From: Crossaster papposus
Lineage: Eukaryota > Echinodermata > Asteroidea > Velatida > Solasteridae
Direction: 5' to 3'
DNA: 64,000 nt
Assembly: GCA_037893245.1 (NCBI GenBank)
Contig: JBAIAA010000074.1
Location: 3,932,054 to 3,996,053, forward strand
Below, piece by piece: positions 27,201 to 33,200 of the stretch. The position numbers and the translations under genes are program-made. How positions within the stretch are numbered: the first letter of the stretch is position 1; every line of letters starts with the position of its first letter. The notes under the pieces are model-generated. The model ran no database searches and was not told the origin of the DNA. It saw nothing but the letters and a program-made list of their open reading frames with translations.

Positions 27201-30200
27201 GGTGCAACCACTGTGATTACATTATGTAAATGAAAACATATATTATGTAAATTATGCAAATTAACACAGAAACCAAAACAGTGGTGAAGGCTGGGTCGCA
27301 ATTGTGGATGATCGCGGGTCACGCAGTCGCACGATTGGTCGTGCCACCTGAGGTTTGGTGGTGCCATCTACATACCGGTAGGCGTAGATTTCCTGAAAGA
27401 TTGGGGGAGGGGGAAAGGGGGGAGGAGAAGGGCGGGGGGAAGAAGGGGGGAGGAGAAGGGGGGGGGGGGGGAGAAGGGGGGGGAGGGGGAAGGGGGGAGG
27501 GGGAAGGGGGGGGGGGGGAGGGGGAAGGGAGGGGGATGGAAGGGGGGTTTTAATCCGGATTATTCGGATAACATTTGACTAAGAATAACGAGTACAAATA
27601 TTTTTTCATTCTTAGTCACATGTTGGGGGATTACATCCTCCCAATCTCCCTAGGAATCTACGCCTATGGCCACCTGTTTTTTGAACCCGCGATCGATAAT
27701 GCGAGCAGTCGCTGATTGCCACCACTACTGTAGTCGCACGATAACCTACGATTGATCTTGCCAACGATTGATCTTCTTTAATCGTTGGTGATCGCATGAA
27801 CACGCGTACCACCAATCATATGATAATCACCAGTCTTAATAAGCGATCGCAGTATGCGATCGCTAATGGAGATCATAGCAAACATTGCCGATGGGTTGTA
27901 CCTCGGCCAAATCCCCACCAATCGCACGATCCAGAAATCATACGATCCGGTGTGAATGAGGGTCACACTACAAAAGTGATAATTATTGACAGCGGAAAAA
28001 TTGACTACGTCACAAAATTGTGTTTTATTTTCACATTCACAGGAAGAAGAATTCCAAATTTAGCTGCTTAAAAAGTATTGAGAAGCTAAAATAAGCAATA
28101 TACAAATCACAATTAGATGTAGAAGATTACACACTTTTCTCTTCAAATTTTTTTTTTTTTAAGTTGCAGAGAATATAGTTCTTTGGGAAAGAAAAAACAA
28201 CAAAAACAACTATAATAGAAGGAAACTAAATTATTGCGCTACATATCCTGTAATTTTTTTCACAAATTTGCATAGTATTTTCGAAATTCGCAATCACCGG
28301 AAGGCGATCGTCAAAAAAACATGAACAAAATAAGAATAACTGCTTGACGCCGGTTGAAAACAAATGCTGTTTTTCGTGCTTTTCTCGGCATCATTGACTG
28401 TAAAACTTAGTTAAACAGCTCAGTTAAACGGTGTTTACTATAAAATACAACCCCCCAAATCCACCCATTCATGATAATTCAAGCAATTACCAATATACAA
28501 TGGTGTATCCTACCTTTAAGTCGGGTGCTTTCAGCTTCTACATGTGTATCATATACAGATTTGTAACTGTTGTTCATAGTTTCAGTTCCAGAAGGGGAAC
28601 CCCTTACACGATGTGTGAAAGTTAATGCCTCAGATCCAATATCATCACGCAGGACAAGATCAATTTGATCTGCTGGCTTCAAATCTAATGGAACTTATCA
28701 TTTGTTGGCGAGCTACACATCATTTTAGCTCTGCAATTTAAAATCACATTAGTTCCTGCAACTCGGTAGCTTAGATTTCTTGAAATGAGGGGAGTCATCA
28801 AATGCACAATGAACAAAATTAAAGAGGTTCATTGTTCAAAACAAATTTCTAACAACTTTAGAGTTGTGCATCGGAAACGGGTAAACGAATACCCGTCTGT
28901 TTATGTCAGGAACCAAATTCCAGATTGTAGAATCGAGTACCCGTAGCAAATTATACAAACTACATAGCAGGGTTCGACCTTGGCGGTCGCCCGGTCGCCA
29001 AATGCGAGTGAAACTTGCGGCGGGCGAGTGAAAACCCTTCCCCCAGTCGCCCGCCAGGCGAGTCAAAATAAACGTGTATTTAATTACCTTATGCTGTGTA
29101 AAACCAGGCTGTGTGTAACACTGTCCAGTATAGTACATGTTCCTTCTTATATTACTCCATGATGTAATGTAGTTCCTAAATAAAACTGATAACGTTTTTT
29201 ATTGCCCGGGAGATTAAGAGGTTGTTTTGTCTATGGTTAAGTCTTCGGTTCCTGTCTGATAAACGTTTGCGTTGTTTTTATTTTTAATTAAAAGCCATAC
29301 ATGTACATGGAATACCAATGGCAAAAAGTCAAAGTCATAGGCCAAAAGATCAACTCACCAATACAGAAAGCAAAGGACTGGATCTCGCCATATTCCTCTT
29401 TGATGAAGCACTGTTCCAGGACCACAACCCCTTGGACCTCCGACAAGAGGTCGCGACCTTTGAAGTAGAAAAGAAGGTTGCCTCGAAGACGGCACCATCT
29501 CTCGCTGTAAGCTAAAACGAGATGCAAAAGAAAAATTAGAAGTACATGTAGAATTACACAAATGCCTTGGAGTTTGGGTAACATTTTGAAGAAAACTTTT
29601 GCAGACAATGTACATGTACATGTGCAGCAAGACTTTTTTCTTCATGTAAAGGAGTACATGTAAATATTATCAATTATTTGACAGTTTAACCATAACCCAC
29701 TAGGGTGGGTGTAAATTTATATCAATTAATATCAATTAATATCAATTAATATCAATTAATATCAATTTATATCTTTCAATACAAACTCTGCAGACTGTCT
29801 GCAGAATTCTTTGGAATTCCGCTGCTGCTAAGGCCAACTGTCAGTGGATTCCACACACTGATGTTTATTGATGCGTAACCAAATGAGCCTGGTGGTCTCC
29901 TAACTAGCCCGTAAATAAAGATGACATTTACATGTAGCCTGCAGAGTTTGCAGATAGTCATTATTGAAGAAAAAAACTTAATTAATACCAGCAGCCATTC
30001 AATACTTGGAATAATGCTTTACAGTTTAACAGTATTTGAATCAAGCGAAATAACCAAATATCAACACTCTTAAAGGAAGGATACAACATTGGTAATTGCT
30101 TGAATTATCAGAAACGGGTAGATTTGGAGGGTTGTATTTTATAGTAGATACCGTTTAACTGACCTTTCCAAAATTAAAAAAATCATGGAAGCTGAGAAAA

Positions 30201-33200
30201 GCACGTAAAACAGCGGTTTTGTTTGCGATCGCCGTCCGTTTTCGAAATAATTACAGGATATTTAGCGCAATCATTTTGCTGGATGCCTAGAATCATTATT
30301 TACTTTTAAATGAGTAAGATATTTCTCAATAATTCGGTAGTAAATATTTTCGATATCTGCAAATGGTGTATCCTACCTTTAATTTTGGTGTTGTCATTTT
30401 GGTGTTTCCAGTGTGCATTCTTAGCCCATTTGTGGGGTGTTGTGCGGTAATATGGTAATGTTTGACTCGTGTGCGATGGTAGCGTATGAGGGTTCAAACC
30501 TTGACGGGAACATGATACTGTACCTGTGTTCTTAGGCAAGACACTTGCCTCTCTCCACCCAGGAGTATAAAAGGGTACATGTAAAGGCAGAGACCTCATT
30601 GCGCATCTCTAATGCCTAAATGGTCTCGTTCTTGATGAATAGGGGTAACAAATGTTAAGCAAAATTTTATCGATCTCTGGCTGTGCTCCATGGTAATCGG
30701 ACATGTAGGGTCGTAGAATACATGTAGCTGTCTACATGTACATGTCATTGACTCGACCACGTTGTTGCTCTGTCCTTCGCAGTTCAGCTTCTTAGTTGTG
30801 AGTAAAGATGATTATTATTATTACCGTATTTTTTCTGGCAACCCGTTTTACAATTTGTATATTTGGAAAATTTGTGAACAACCAACTTAACGTAAAACAA
30901 TAAGATTTGTATTATTTAATTGTAAGTGTATGCACCCATGTTATTAATATACTAGGCTCACAGTACGGTACAGGCATTCAAGGTGACTGTAGAAATATTT
31001 TCAACATGTTGAAAACTTTTGGGCTAACTACGGCCATATCATGGCTCTAGTACCGGTACGTTCTAGTACGTTCAGAACTACGGTCCACTACATTTAACTA
31101 CGACTACATGTACGTTCAACTACATGTACGTTCATGACCGTAAGATGTGACCACCACTTTAATACACAAAGTTGCAGATGCTATCCAAAACTGTGCCTGC
31201 ATTTTGTGTCAAAAGCAAACACCAGTGGTTCAAAAGCGGTCTCCATTGCTCGATTCGTACAAAATCTTCACCGACATGCACGTCTAGCCCACAGGAAATT
31301 CACACTCACATAAGGGAAGGAAAACTTAGCATGGATCCTAGATATCCGCTATATATAGCCGGCCGGCCTATGAAAAGCCGAGAGTTCAACCCCTCTTGGG
31401 GATTCCCCTTATTTCGGACCAGGACGTGCCTTCCAAAAGAAATAAAATCAATAATGCGAACTAATGTTCCTGATGACAAGTGGGCATGGCATGTACATGT
31501 ACCGGTACCTACCGGTAGCGCTACTTCTGGCCCAAGTTCAAATTTAGGCAACTTTCAGGTCAAGTGTGAAATTTGATTTTCTTGTGGTAGCGTCAGAAAA
31601 GGCAAGCCACTGTACAGTAGTAGCGAGTAAAATGCATAATGGGTGTGTAGATGTACAGTACATTATCCGTTGGAAAATAGCCGTGGTTGGCTTAGGTTTA
31701 AGGCATGGCATATTTGATACGATCCAGCAAAATCAGTCGGAATTAGGGAAATCTGATTTTAAGTTATGGACCAGAATATTTCAATATTTTGGTGCAAAAA
31801 GTAACAGGAAAATGTATTCATCAAAATTCAAAGAAGTACAGATCTTGACAGTTCGGGAGAGAGACTAGACGAATAGCTCAGTTGGTAGAGAGCTGGACAA
31901 GTTTGGCGGTCAGCCAAGGTTCACATCCCACTTCCAATTCAATTTCATTTACCGGTAGTTAATAAACAAACAAACTTAATTGTACATTTCCTAACTGATT
32001 ACTTGAATTAAGGAGTTTGAGAAATCCAGGAAGAAATGTCCTTTCTCTTCTGAAACTGAACAACTCATTCAGGATTCTTCTCAGATTGTAGGTTGTATTC
32101 TTGTCAGGCCATGTATAGGTAGCTTTCAGTGCAATTTAGAGGAATCACCCCGAAGACATTTACAATGAAATTAGTTTGGTATTCCAACTGCGCATGTGCA
32201 CATGAAGATTTGACAATTTTTCTTTCGAAAAACATCTCATTGTATGCGTGCAAAAGCATAGTGGGTACCAGACAAATTAAAGCGATTACCGTGTTCTTAA
32301 CCAGTTTGCGCCGTGATTATTTTAACATCACCGAGCCGACGCGCGGGATTATTTTTAACGAAACTCGATCCGAAGCAGATTCAGGCCGCCAGTACCGGGA
32401 AGCACACCCCTGACATTTCCAGCATTGCTCGTGGCGTGTTTATGCATCATCCGTTTTGAATCTGGGGAAAACTTTTCGTTTATATTCGTCAACCGGCGCG
32501 AACTGGTTAAGTAAAAATCGTCAAAAAAACGTTTGGACAGCAAAATGTTTTTAGGTGTCTTGTGTGTCCAAACTTTGGTTTGAACAAAAGTTTTCATCGC
32601 CTTTTCGATTGCACGAGAAAATGCAGAATGTGGATTCGGTGTAAACCACATCCCCATGTACTGGAATGTAGCCTTGTGTACATTAATCTGCCGCATTTAT
32701 CCCAAGAGCTAGAGAAAACCGAATACCGAACTGGTTTATTGACGACCAAGTGTTCACTTTTAGAACAAGTAATTTTGGGGGGTGAGAGGGGGGTGGGAGG
32801 GGGGCGTGTTTTGCCCTCCAAATCATTCCTCTTTAGTCCCCTCTCACTTCTATTCCGTCTGCTTTGCATTGTCTTTTCCTGGGGAAGCTGCACTGGGGGA
32901 AGGGGGGAAGGGGGGCTGTGGGTAGGGAAGGGGCCTATTAGGACATTGCTCCTCTCAGTGTCCGTCAGGTTTAACTTGTCACGGGCCGCCAGGGGGTCGT
33001 GCAATGTCAACAAATACTGAGAGCTGCCAACTTGACAGCCTGAGTTTTGGGTATGGAACACCTGTGGCAGTGTTGGCTCGTGGTTAGGGGGTTAAGGGGT
33101 AGAGGTAGAGGGTAGGGGAGAAATATTGCAAGTGATATCCATTAAGATTAGGGGTGGGAAGGATGTAGAGGTCAACAAATGACCTAGATTACACAGAAGA